Below, piece by piece: positions 45,663 through 54,198 of a DNA stretch of 64,000 nt. The stretch is from positions 1 through 64,000 of the forward strand of contig NZ_JANUGX010000021.1 of assembly GCF_024753245.1 (NCBI RefSeq), given 5' to 3'. Both the position numbers and the translations under genes were made by a program. This stretch comes from Massilia norwichensis. GTDB taxonomy: Bacteria > Pseudomonadota > Gammaproteobacteria > Burkholderiales > Burkholderiaceae_D. The notes under the pieces were generated by a model, which saw only the letters and a program-made list of their open reading frames with translations, was not told the DNA's origin and did not search any database. The first letter of the stretch is position 1; each line of letters starts with the position of its first letter.

Positions 45663-47216
45663 ATGACGAATACTCAATTGAGCGTGCCGGCCGCCCTGTC
45701 CGGCAAGCGGGTCCTGCTGACCGGGGCCACCGGCTTCCTGGCCAAGGTCGTCCTCGAAAAACTGATCCGCACGGTGCCCGACCTGGCCGGCGTGATCCTC
45801 CTGATCCGCGGCGGCAAGGACGGCAATGCGCGCGAGCGTTTTACCCGCCAGGTGGCCAGCTCGTCGATCTTCGATAGCCTGCGCGCCGAGCGCGGGCCCT
45901 GGCTGGACCGCTTCTTCGACGAGCAGGTCGAATGCGTGACCGGCGAGGTCACCGAGCCGCATTTCGGGCTCGGCGCCGAGCGCTTTCTGGCGCTGGCGCT
46001 GCGCACCGACCTGGTGATCAATGCCGCGGCCAGCGTCAACTTCCGCGAACCGCTCGACCAGGCGCTGGCCATCAACACCCTCAGCCTGCACCACCTGACG
46101 GCGCTGGCCCGTGCGGCCAACTGCCCACTGGTGCAGGTCTCGACCTGCTATGTGAACGGCTATCGGCGCGGCGACATGCTCGAGGAAAACCTCGCGCCGC
46201 CGGCGCGCCGCGCGCTCAGGCGCGGCAGGGACGGCCATTACGCCGTCGATGCGCTGGCCGCGCGGCTGCAGGGCAGGATCGCGCGCCTGCGCGCCCGCGT
46301 GCAAGCCCAGGGCGGCGATGCCGAGCAGCTGACGCAGGCCCTGACCGCGCTCGGCATCCGCGAAGCCAACCGCCACGGCTGGAACGACACCTATACCTTC
46401 ACCAAGTGGATGGGCGAGCAGCTGGCGCTGCAGGGCATGCAGGGGCGCCCGCTGACCATCGTGCGGCCCTCGATCATCGAAAGCACGCTGCAGGCGCCGG
46501 TGCCGGGCTGGCTGGAAGGCGTCAAGGTGGCCGACGCCGTGATCCTGGCCTATGCGCGCGGCCACACCAGCTTCTTCCCGGCGCGGCCGGAAGGCATCAT
46601 CGACGTGATCCCGGCCGACCTGGTCGCCAACGGCATCCTGATGGCGGCCGCCGAAGCGCTGCAGGCGCCCGCCGCGCACCGCATCTACCAGAGCTGCAGC
46701 GGCAGCGGCAACCCGATCCTGGTCGGGGACCTGATCCGCCTGCTGCAGGGCGAGTCGCAGCGCAACTGGCAGCAGTACGACAAGCTGTTCCACAAGGCGC
46801 CCAAGCACGCCTTCCGGGTGGTCGGCAACCTTCGCTTCCGGCTGGCGATGGCCGGCGTGGCGCTGGGTGCGATGGCCTGGAGCGGCCTGCGCCGCCTGGC
46901 CGGACAGCCGGGCGAGACGCCGGCGATGGAAAAGCTGCGCACCACGCGCCTGCTGGCCATCACCTTTTCCTTTTACGCGCAGCCGCGCTACCGCTTCCAC
47001 AATCATGGCCTGCTGGCGCTGGCCCGGCGTTTCGACGCGGCCGAGCAGCAAACCTATCCGGTGGACGCGCGCCTGATCGACTGGGAAGACTACCTGTGCC
47101 GGGTGCACATGGCGGGCCTGAACCGCTATGCGCTGAAACGCAAGGAGGCGCGCGCCACGCAGCCGCTCGAGGAAAGCGCCCAGCCCGACCTGCCGCAAGC
47201 CGAAGGCGCGCGCTGA
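45663..47216 (+). CDS. Fatty acyl-CoA reductase-like protein (NAD-binding 4 / FAR_C)
   Basis: A 517-residue extended-SDR enzyme. Residues about 15-330 form the Rossmann domain, with TGATGFLAKVVLEKLIR for NAD(P)H binding and the catalytic Tyr/Lys in DTYTFTKWMGEQL; the C-terminal ~120 residues (YRFHNHGLLALARRFD; IDWEDYLCRVHMAGLNRYAL) match the FAR_C/male-sterility domain. Such enzymes reduce long-chain acyl thioesters to fatty aldehydes or alcohols. In this operon it could supply or remodel the acyl chain of a lipid signal, which is inference. It is the last gene before the oxidase cluster. Confidence 0.85.
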   Translation: MTNTQLSVPAALSGKRVLLTGATGFLAKVVLEKLIRTVPDLAGVILLIRGGKDGNARERFTRQVASSSIFDSLRAERGPWLDRFFDEQVECVTGEVTEPHFGLGAERFLALALRTDLVINAAASVNFREPLDQALAINTLSLHHLTALARAANCPLVQVSTCYVNGYRRGDMLEENLAPPARRALRRGRDGHYAVDALAARLQGRIARLRARVQAQGGDAEQLTQALTALGIREANRHGWNDTYTFTKWMGEQLALQGMQGRPLTIVRPSIIESTLQAPVPGWLEGVKVADAVILAYARGHTSFFPARPEGIIDVIPADLVANGILMAAAEALQAPAAHRIYQSCSGSGNPILVGDLIRLLQGESQRNWQQYDKLFHKAPKHAFRVVGNLRFRLAMAGVALGAMAWSGLRRLAGQPGETPAMEKLRTTRLLAITFSFYAQPRYRFHNHGLLALARRFDAAEQQTYPVDARLIDWEDYLCRVHMAGLNRYALKRKEARATQPLEESAQPDLPQAEGAR

Positions 47217-47258
47217 GCGCGGGCCTCCCGTGCGGCGTTCCGCCGTGAAATACGATAT

Positions 47259-47301
47259 ATATCTGCCAATGTATTAACGTTTTTGCATTGGAGCAGATAT
47301 G
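47259..47301 (+). promoter_or_regulatory. RNA hairpin covering coxB ribosome-binding site and start codon
   Basis: ATATCTGC-CAATG (47259-47271) pairs over 13 bp with CATTG-(GA)-GCAGATAT (47286-47300), with a two-base bulge and a 14-base loop. The right arm contains the GGAG ribosome-binding site and the first two bases of the ATG at 47299. As RNA it would hide the translation start. As DNA it could equally be an operator dyad. Confidence 0.6.
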
Positions 47302-48275
47302 GGAGTGTGGAAGGGCCGCTGCAGGATGCGCTACGTCCGGCCGGAATCCAGGCCGAGCACATCGGCAGCCTGTGGAACTTCACGCTCGGCCTGTGCGCGC
47401 TGGTGTTCCTGCTGGTGGTGGCGGCTTGCGTGACCGCGCTCTGGATCGCGCCGCGCGCGGATGCCGGCACGGCGCCGGACCTGGGCTCGCTGGCGCGGCC
47501 CGAACGGCGCGTCTGGCGCATCATCGGCTGGGCCACCGCGGCATCCGCGCTGGGGCTGGTGGCGCTGCTGGTGGCCGATGCCTGGACCAGCCGCGCGCTG
47601 GCACGCCTGCCGCTGGCGGACGCCGTCAACATCGAGCTGACCGGCCACCAGTGGTGGTGGGAGGCGCGCTACCTCGACGCCGATCCGGCGCGCGCATTCA
47701 CCACCGCCAACGAGCTGCACATCCCGGTCGGCCGGCCGGTGCTGGTCACCCTGCGCGCCGACGACGTCATCCACACCCTGTGGATCCCCAACCTGCAGGG
47801 CAAGAAGGACATGATCCCGGGCCGCACCGCGACCCTCAGCCTGCGCGCCGACCGTCCCGGCACCTACCGCGGCCAGTGCGCCGAATTCTGCGGCGTCCAG
47901 CACGCGCTGATGGCGCTGCTGGTGGAAGCCGAGCCGAACGCGGACTACGAGGCCTGGGCCGCCGCCCAGCGCAGCGCCGCGCCCGCGCCGGTCGATGCCC
48001 TGGCCCTGCGCGGACGCGAAGTTTTCCTGAACGGTAACTGCGCCAGCTGCCACACCGTGGCCGGCACCGCCGCGCGCGGCAGCAGGGGCCCGGACCTCAG
48101 CCACCTGGCCAGCCGCCGCACCATCGGCGCCGGCATGTTCCCGAATAACCGCGGCCACCTGGGCGGCTGGATCGCCGACCCGCAGGCGCTCAAGCCGGGC
48201 GTCTACATGCCGCCCAACAGCCTGCCGCCGGCCGACCTGCAGGCCCTGCTTGCCTATCTGGAGACTTTGAAATGA
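47299..48275 (+). CDS. coxB: Cytochrome c oxidase subunit II with fused cytochrome c (caa3 type); probable 1-base deletion at its start
   Basis: About 325 residues: two membrane helices (LCALVFLLVVAACVTALW; ATAASALGLVALLVADAW), a cupredoxin domain with the CuA site (CAEFCGVQHALM), and a C-terminal class I cytochrome c domain (CASCH haem site, Met ligand candidate in MPPNSLPP). It accepts electrons from cytochrome c. The start is problematic. ATG 47299 has GGAG at ideal spacing but leads into the wrong frame (MGVWKGRC...). The true frame (EGPLQDALRPAG...) is open only from GTG 47307 or TTG 47283. One extra G at 47309-47310 would give MGVWEGPLQDAL. Its stop overlaps coxA (ATGA). Confidence 0.85.
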
Positions 48276-50173
48276 ACGACCGCCTGCCCACCGGCGACGC
48301 CGACCTGCTGGAGCAGACCTGGAGCGACCCGCCCGGCCTCATCGGCTGGTTCTCGGCCATCAACCACAAGACCATCGCCAAGCGCTTCATGGTCACCACC
48401 TTCATCTTCTTCCTGCTGGGCGGGCTGCTGGCGCTGGCGATCCGGCTGCAGCTGGCGCTGCCCAACGGCCGGGTGCTCGGCCCCGACCTGTACAACCAGG
48501 TCTTCACCATGCACGGCTCGACCATGATGTTCCTGTTCGCGGTGCCGGTGATGCAGGCCGTGGCGAGCTACCTGATCCCGCTGATGATCGGCGCGCGCAG
48601 CGTGGCCTTCCCGCGCATGAACGCCTTCGCCTACTGGATATTCACGCTGGGCGGCATCATGCTGTACATCGCCTTCTTCCTCGACATCGGCCCCGACGCC
48701 GGCTGGTTCGCCTACGCGCCGCTGTCCGGTCCCGAGTACTCGCCGGGCAAGCGGGTCGACTTCTGGGCCCAGATGATCACCTTCACCGAATTGTCCGGCC
48801 TGATGGAGGCGATCATCCTGATCACCACGATCCTCAAGATGCGCGCGCCGGGCATGACGCTGAACCGCATGCCGCTGTTCGTCTGGACCATGCTGGTGAC
48901 CTCCTTCATGGTGCTGTTCGCGATGCCGGCGGTGATGCTGGCCAGTACCGCCCTGATCACCGACCGCCTGGTCGATACCCACTTCTACGACCCGGCGAAG
49001 GGCGGCGACGCCTTGCTGTGGCAGCACCTGTTCTGGTTCTTCGGCCACCCCGAGGTCTACATGATCTTCATCCCGCCGCTCGGCTTCATGTCCAGCATCA
49101 TCGCCACCTTCTCGCGGCGCCCGGTGGTCGGCTATGCGGCCATGGTGCTGTCGCTGATCGCCACCGCCTTCTTCGCCTTCGGCCTGTGGGTGCACCACAT
49201 GTTCGCCACCAACCTGCCGGAGCTGGGCAAGAGCTTCTTCACGGCGGCCAGCCTGATGATCGCGATTCCCACCTCGGTGCAGATCTTCTGCTGGATCGCG
49301 ACGCTGTGGACCGGCCGCATCCACTTCAAGACGCCGCTGCTGTTCGTGCTGGCCTTCTTCGTGATCCTGGTGGCGGGCGGGCTCACCGGCCTGATGCTGG
49401 CCTCGGTGCCGCTCGACTACCAGCTGCACGACAGTTACTTCGTGGTCGCCCACCTGCATTACGTGCTGCTGGGCGGCGCCGTGTTCCCGCTGTTCGGCGC
49501 CTTCTATTACTGGTTCCCCAAGTTCACCGGGCGCATGCTGTCCGAACGCCTGGGCCGCTGGAACTTCTGGCTGTTCTTCATCGGCTTCAACATCGCCTTC
49601 TTCCCCATGCACGTGCTCGGGCTGCAGGGCATGCCGCGCCGGGTGTACACCTATCCCGACGAAATGGGCTGGGACAAGCTGAACTTGACCGCCACCATCG
49701 GCGCGTCGATGATCGCCGTGAGCGTGCTGCTGTTCGTGGTCAACGTGCTGCGCAGCCGCCGCCGCGGCGAACTGGCCGGCTGCGACCCCTGGGGTGCCGG
49801 CACGCTGGAGTGGAGCGTGAATTCGCCGCCGCCGATGGCCAACTTCCACCTGGTACCGGTCGTGCATGGCCGCTATCCGCTGTGGGAGGCGCCTGGCATG
49901 CCGCAGCAGGTGACCGGCCTGGCCAACGATTACCGCGAGATCCTGGTCACCTCCGTGGCCGACGCCGAACCGGATCACCGTCTGTGGCTGCCCAGCTCGA
50001 CGCCCTGGCCCTTCCTGGCAGCACTGGCGACCACCGTGCTGTTCGTCGGTTCGATCTTCACGCCCTGGGCCGTGGTGTGGGGCGCGGTGCCGGTGGCGAT
50101 TGCCGCCACCCTCTGGTTCTGGCCCGAGCCCGAGATCATCAAGAGCCGCGTCGATTCGGAGCTGCTGCCATGA
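48272..50173 (+). CDS. coxA: Cytochrome c oxidase subunit I
   Basis: A 633-residue haem-copper oxidase subunit with 12 core helices plus extra C-terminal segments. Ligands are visible: TMHGSTMMF (low-spin haem His), WFFGHPEVYMIF (CuB His and cross-linked Tyr), LWVHHMFATN (two CuB His) and VVAHLHYVLLGG (haem a3 and haem a His). It reduces O2 to water and pumps protons. The C-terminal ~110 residues (CDPWGAGTLEWSVNSPPP; two further helices) resemble long subunit I proteins in which part of subunit III is replaced. It overlaps coxB and coxC by four bases each. Confidence 0.95.
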   Translation: MNDRLPTGDADLLEQTWSDPPGLIGWFSAINHKTIAKRFMVTTFIFFLLGGLLALAIRLQLALPNGRVLGPDLYNQVFTMHGSTMMFLFAVPVMQAVASYLIPLMIGARSVAFPRMNAFAYWIFTLGGIMLYIAFFLDIGPDAGWFAYAPLSGPEYSPGKRVDFWAQMITFTELSGLMEAIILITTILKMRAPGMTLNRMPLFVWTMLVTSFMVLFAMPAVMLASTALITDRLVDTHFYDPAKGGDALLWQHLFWFFGHPEVYMIFIPPLGFMSSIIATFSRRPVVGYAAMVLSLIATAFFAFGLWVHHMFATNLPELGKSFFTAASLMIAIPTSVQIFCWIATLWTGRIHFKTPLLFVLAFFVILVAGGLTGLMLASVPLDYQLHDSYFVVAHLHYVLLGGAVFPLFGAFYYWFPKFTGRMLSERLGRWNFWLFFIGFNIAFFPMHVLGLQGMPRRVYTYPDEMGWDKLNLTATIGASMIAVSVLLFVVNVLRSRRRGELAGCDPWGAGTLEWSVNSPPPMANFHLVPVVHGRYPLWEAPGMPQQVTGLANDYREILVTSVADAEPDHRLWLPSSTPWPFLAALATTVLFVGSIFTPWAVVWGAVPVAIAATLWFWPEPEIIKSRVDSELLP

Positions 50174-50804
50174 GCGCGCCGGACCCGAAGCGCGACGGCC
50201 GCCTGCTGGACGAGGGCAGGGTGCTGGACATCTCGACGCTGCCCACCTTCGCTTTCGGCAACCGCAGCCCGATGTGGTGGGGCACGATGGGCCTGATGGC
50301 GATCGAAGGCACGGTGTTCGCGCTGACCATCATGGCCTATTTCTACCTGCGCAGCCATGCCAGTGCCTGGCCGATGTCGGGCTTTCCGCCGGAGCTCATC
50401 TGGGGCAACCTGAACACCGCGATCATGTTAGGCAGCATCATCCCCAACCACTATGCGAAAAAGGCCGCCGAGCGGCTCGACCTGAAGAAGACGCAGTTCT
50501 GGATGGTCGTGTGCATGCTGGTCTCGGTGGCTTTCCTGGCCGTGCGCGTGCTCGAATTCGGCGCCCTCAACACGCGCTGGGACACCGATGCCTACGGCTC
50601 GGTGGTGTGGATGCTGATGGCCCTGCACACCACCCACCTGATCACGGAGCCTTCGATTCCGGGGTCCTGACGGCGCTGACCTTCACCGGCCTGATGGAGG
50701 GGAAACGCTATGTCGACGTCAGCGAAAATGCCGCCTACTGGTACTTCGTGGTGCTCAGCTGGCTGCCGATCTATGCCGTCGTGTATTGGGGAGCGAGGAT
50801 CTAG
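50170..50804 (+). pseudogene. coxC: Cytochrome c oxidase subunit III, split by a -1 frameshift
   Basis: The first ~159 codons (MWWGTMGLMAIEGTVFALTIMAYFYLRS; ALHTTHLITE) give most of a subunit III, then the frame runs into a stop at 50668-50670. The remaining helix (FDSGVLTALTFTGLMEGKRYVDVSENAAYWYF and the C-terminus) continues in the next frame to 50804. Adding one base after 50648 (ACGGA-GCC to ACGGAxGCC) restores an intact protein of about 211 residues including the expected HLITDAFDSG-type junction. Subunit III stabilises proton uptake by subunit I. It is either a recent inactivating deletion or a base-calling error. Confidence 0.85.
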
Positions 50805-51146
50805 ATGGGAAACTGGCCTGCATTGCTGGCGGAGCCCACGCTGGCGCTGACCAATCTGAGTATCACTTACGCGATGGTGACGCCGTCCTGCGCGCGCCAG
50901 AGCATGCTGGCGCCGAACCTGGTCAGCGCGCTGTCGCTGGCGCTTTGCCTCTGGATGAGCTGGGGCGCCTGGCGCAACTGGCGCGCCAGCCGCGCCGACG
51001 ATGGCCCGGCGGCCGGGGACAGCGATACCGCACCGGCCCGGCCGCCTTTCCTGGCGCTGGTGGCGCTGCTGGTCGGGGCGCTGTCCTCGCTGGTCGTGCT
51101 GGCGCAGTGGTTTCCGCAATGGGTACTGTCGCCATGCGCAAGCTGA
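50805..51146 (+). CDS. Small two-helix membrane protein in the oxidase cluster
   Basis: A 113-residue protein with two or three hydrophobic segments (LVSALSLALCLWMSWGAW; PFLALVALLVGALSSLVVLAQWF). It begins directly after the coxC stop and overlaps the ctaG start. No family is named with confidence; similar small proteins occur between subunit III and CtaG in related clusters and may help assembly. Confidence 0.65.
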   Translation: MGNWPALLAEPTLALTNLSITYAMVTPSCARQSMLAPNLVSALSLALCLWMSWGAWRNWRASRADDGPAAGDSDTAPARPPFLALVALLVGALSSLVVLAQWFPQWVLSPCAS

Positions 51147-52042
51147 TCCCGCTCATCGTCGCGCTGGCCGCAGCCGGCGCTGCCCATGCCCACGACGTCG
51201 AAGGGCAGTACACGGCGGCGGACGCGCTGTCCTGGGGCGCCGAGCCCTGGGTGCTGGCGCTGCTGGCGCTGTCGCTGCTGCTCTACGTGCTGGGCCTGCG
51301 CCGGCTATGGCCGCGTTCGCGCCATGCGCGCCCGTCGCTGGTGCGCCAGGCCGCCTGGTTCGGCGCCGGCTGGATCGCGCTGGCGCTGGCGCTGGCCTCG
51401 CCGCTGGATTCGAGCGGCAGCTTTTCCTTCGCCGCCCACATGGTGCAGCACGAGTTCCTGATGATCGTGGCGGCGCCGATGCTGGTGCTGGGACGGCCGC
51501 TCGGGATCTGGGTCTGGGGCCTGCCTGCGGTTTGGCGCCGCCGTACCGGGGCCGCGACCCGCAACCCGGCGGTGAGCGCGGCCTGGCACGCGCTGACGCG
51601 GCCCCTGAACGCCTGGCTGCTGCACTTTGCCGCGCTGTGGATGTGGCATGTGCCGCCCACCTTCCAGGCCGGCCTGGCCAGCAACGGCGTGCACGCGCTG
51701 CAGCACGCCAGCTTCCTGTTCTCGGCACTGCTGTTCTGGTGGGCGGTACTGGCGCGCGAGGGCGGCACCCAGGGCCGGGGCGCCGCCATCGTCTACCTGT
51801 TCACCACCATGATGCACACCGGCGCGCTGGGGGCGATGTTCACCATGTCCGAGCAGATCTGGTATCCGTACTACGGCAGCAAGGCCCAGGCCTTCGGCTC
51901 GACGGCGCTGGAAGACCAGCAGCTCGGCGGCCTGATCATGTGGATTCCGGGCGGCCTGGCCTATGTCGTGGCCGGCCTGGTGCTGTGCGCGCGCTGGCTG
52001 GGACGCACGCCCGCCGACGCGGCGGCGGGAGCCGGACGATGA
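51134..52042 (+). CDS. ctaG: Cytochrome c oxidase assembly factor, caa3-type CtaG
   Basis: About 302 residues with seven membrane helices of the Caa3_CtaG family. Conserved His-rich blocks are AAHMVQHEFLMIVAAPMLVLGRPL, LLHFAALWMWHVPP, GVHALQHASFLFSALLFWW and TTMMHTGALGAMFTMS, suited to copper delivery to the oxidase. The N-terminal MRKLIPLIVALAAAGAAHA is a signal-like segment. The start may be ATG 51134 or 51119; neither has a strong ribosome-binding site, so translation is probably coupled to the preceding gene. Confidence 0.82.
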   Translation: MRKLIPLIVALAAAGAAHAHDVEGQYTAADALSWGAEPWVLALLALSLLLYVLGLRRLWPRSRHARPSLVRQAAWFGAGWIALALALASPLDSSGSFSFAAHMVQHEFLMIVAAPMLVLGRPLGIWVWGLPAVWRRRTGAATRNPAVSAAWHALTRPLNAWLLHFAALWMWHVPPTFQAGLASNGVHALQHASFLFSALLFWWAVLAREGGTQGRGAAIVYLFTTMMHTGALGAMFTMSEQIWYPYYGSKAQAFGSTALEDQQLGGLIMWIPGGLAYVVAGLVLCARWLGRTPADAAAGAGR

Positions 52043-52404
52043 AGACGCTGTCATCATGCCTGCTCCTGGCGGCGGCGCTGCTGGCCGGCTGCGCCAAGCA
52101 GCCGCCGGAAGACGACCCGCTCACCGGCGGCAATCCACGCGTGGGGCGCGAGCTGGTGGCGCGCTACGGCTGCGCCGCCTGCCACGAGATCAAGGGCGTC
52201 GCCCATGCGGACAGCAAGGTCGGACCGTCGCTGACTGCGATGCGCGAGCAGAGCTACGTCGCCGGCGTGCTGCCGAATACGGCGCCCAACCTGATCCGCT
52301 GGATCCAGCATCCGCGCGCGGTCGACCCGCAGACCGCGATGCCCGAGCTGGGCGTCAGCGAGCGCGAAGCGCGCGACATGGCGGCCTACCTCTACAACCA
52401 ATAG
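52039..52404 (+). CDS. Lipoprotein class I cytochrome c
   Basis: A 121-residue protein with a lipobox (LLAGCAK) and one haem-binding CAACH; the axial Met is probably in TAMPELGV. It is membrane-anchored in the periplasm and is a likely electron donor to the caa3-type oxidase encoded just upstream. The ATG overlaps the ctaG stop by four bases. Confidence 0.85.
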   Translation: MKTLSSCLLLAAALLAGCAKQPPEDDPLTGGNPRVGRELVARYGCAACHEIKGVAHADSKVGPSLTAMREQSYVAGVLPNTAPNLIRWIQHPRAVDPQTAMPELGVSEREARDMAAYLYNQ

Positions 52405-52413
52405 GAGAGAAGC

Positions 52414-52800
52414 GTGTTCGATCAGGTCGAAGGGCAGGTCCGGTCCAGCGTAGAATGGCTGCGACTGCTGGTGGAGGCGCTCGGCGCCCTGGTGATCGCG
52501 GCCGGCGTGGTGGTGGTGGTCGTCGCGCTGCTGCGCCAGCTGCTGACCCGGCGCGACAGCAGCTTCGTGCCGATCCGCCTGGCCTTCGCGCGCTACCTGA
52601 CGCTGGCGCTGGAGTTACAGTTGGCCGCCGACATCCTCTCGACCTCGGTGGCGCCGACCTGGGAGCGGATCGGCAAGCTGGCCGCCATCGCGGTGATCCG
52701 GACCGCGCTCAATTACTTCCTCGGCAAGGAGCTGAAGGACGAGCAGGCGAGCGAGGCGCCGGCGCTCAAGCGCGAGCCTGGCCAGGCCGGGCGGGCGTGA
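52414..52800 (+). CDS. DUF1622 membrane protein
   Basis: A 128-residue protein of the DUF1622 family: a first helix (LLVEALGALVIAAGVVVVVVAL), then FAFARYLTLALELQLAADILST-like amphipathic segments typical of the family, and a charged C-terminus. Function unknown. GTG start at 52414 with AGGAGAG upstream. It follows the cytochrome c gene by 9 bp and is probably in the same transcript. Confidence 0.75.
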   Translation: MFDQVEGQVRSSVEWLRLLVEALGALVIAAGVVVVVVALLRQLLTRRDSSFVPIRLAFARYLTLALELQLAADILSTSVAPTWERIGKLAAIAVIRTALNYFLGKELKDEQASEAPALKREPGQAGRA

Positions 52801-52802
52801 GC

Positions 52803-53291
52803 ATGGCGGCCCAGGCAAAGCCGTCGCGCCGCAGCCGCATCGGCCTGCGCCGCGAACTGTTGCTGGTACTGGCGCCGACCGTCACCGTGCTGCTGGTGCT
52901 GGCCCTGGTCGAAGCCATCAGCAGCCAGCGCCTGCTGTTCGCATCGCTGGCCTCGAGCGCCTTCCTGGTCTACCTCGACCCTTCGCATGCCGTCAACCAG
53001 ACCCGCACCCTGATCCTGGCCCAGATGGGCGCCGCCGTCGTCGGCATGCTGGCCTTTGCCGCGCTCGGCCCCGGCTATGCCTCGGCCGGGGTGGCGATGG
53101 TCGTCGCCATCCTCGGCATGGTGGTGTTCGACGCCGTGCACCCGCCCTCGGTTTCGACCGCGCTCAGCTTCGGCCTGAAGGCGGGCGATGCCGACAACCT
53201 GCTGCTGTTCGGTCTGGCGCTCGGCATCACCGTCGCGCTGATCGGCCTGCAGAAGCTGAGCATGTGGCTGATCGCGCGCTGGATGCGCTGA
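52803..53291 (+). CDS. HPP-family membrane protein
   Basis: A 162-residue protein with four hydrophobic segments and the name-giving HPP motif in DAVHPPSVSTALSFGL. HPP proteins are small integral membrane proteins; a cyanobacterial member is a nitrite transporter, but the function here is unknown. It starts 2 bp after the DUF1622 gene. Confidence 0.8.
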   Translation: MAAQAKPSRRSRIGLRRELLLVLAPTVTVLLVLALVEAISSQRLLFASLASSAFLVYLDPSHAVNQTRTLILAQMGAAVVGMLAFAALGPGYASAGVAMVVAILGMVVFDAVHPPSVSTALSFGLKAGDADNLLLFGLALGITVALIGLQKLSMWLIARWMR

Positions 53292-53366
53292 CTGCGGGCT
53301 GCCGCGCGGGCGCCGGGGCCCTCCGGTTTTGGTACACTTCGTGCTTTACGCACCATCTCACACACG

Positions 53367-54191
53367 ATGTCCGCTCCGTCCGAGCTGCGCGCAGGCGCAC
53401 TGATCCACCTGCTTGAAACGGACCCGCGCCGTAAATGCGAAGGCGTCGCGGCCCTGGCCCGCGCCCAAGTCGATGCCAGCCTGGCCGTCGATACCGCCGC
53501 GCTGTTCGAACCCGCCGGCACCATCCCTGGCCGTCCCGCCAAGCCGGAACTGGTGCCGCCGCGCCTGGTCGGCCGCCGTTCGATGGTCACGCCGGAAGGC
53601 CGCGCGATGCTGGTCCACGCGCTTGCGCATATCGAATTCAACGCGATCAACCTGGCGCTGGACGCGATCTGGCGCTTCCCCGGCATGCCGCCCGATTACT
53701 ACCTGGATTGGCTGCGCGTGGCGAAGGAAGAGGCTTACCACTTCTCGCTGCTGGACGCCCACCTGGGCGCGCTCGGCCATGGCTACGGCGATTTTCCCGG
53801 CCACGACAGCCTGTGGGAGATGGTCGAGAAGACCCGCGGCGACATCCTCGCGCGCATGGCCCTGGTGCCGCGCACGCTGGAGGCGCGCGGGCTGGATGCG
53901 ATCCCGCCGCTGCGCGCCAAGCTGGCCCAGGCCGGCGACCACGCCGCGGCGGAAATCCTCGACATCATCCTGCGCGACGAGGTCGGCCACGTCGAGATCG
54001 GCAACCGCTGGTATCTGAGCCTGTGCGCCGAGCGCGGCCTGGAGCCGGTGTCGACCTACGAGGAACTGGCGATCCGCTACAAGGCGCCGGTGCTGAAGGG
54101 CCCCTTCAACCTGGAGGCGCGCCGCCGCGCCGGCTTCAGCGAGGCCGAGCTGGCGCGCTATCGCGGCGACAGCGTCTCCTTCGCATCCTAG
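53367..54191 (+). CDS. DUF455 ferritin-like protein
   Basis: A 274-residue all-helical protein of the DUF455 family. Ferritin-like metal ligands are visible: Glu/His in ALAHIEFNAINLALD, KEEAYHFSLLDAHL and RDEVGHVEIGNRWY, consistent with a di-iron site. Function is unknown; some relatives are fused to or neighbour RNA-modifying or oxidase enzymes. It lies 7 bp before polB and is probably co-transcribed with it. Confidence 0.82.
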   Translation: MSAPSELRAGALIHLLETDPRRKCEGVAALARAQVDASLAVDTAALFEPAGTIPGRPAKPELVPPRLVGRRSMVTPEGRAMLVHALAHIEFNAINLALDAIWRFPGMPPDYYLDWLRVAKEEAYHFSLLDAHLGALGHGYGDFPGHDSLWEMVEKTRGDILARMALVPRTLEARGLDAIPPLRAKLAQAGDHAAAEILDIILRDEVGHVEIGNRWYLSLCAERGLEPVSTYEELAIRYKAPVLKGPFNLEARRRAGFSEAELARYRGDSVSFAS

Positions 54192-54198
54192 GCCCGGC

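Noticed and set aside
44295..47198. A 967-codon open frame on the minus strand opposite the jqs operon
   Set aside because: The plus strand carries three clearly recognisable enzymes here. The minus frame is Arg/Gln/His-rich, low in recognisable motifs, and is the usual antisense shadow of GC-rich genes.
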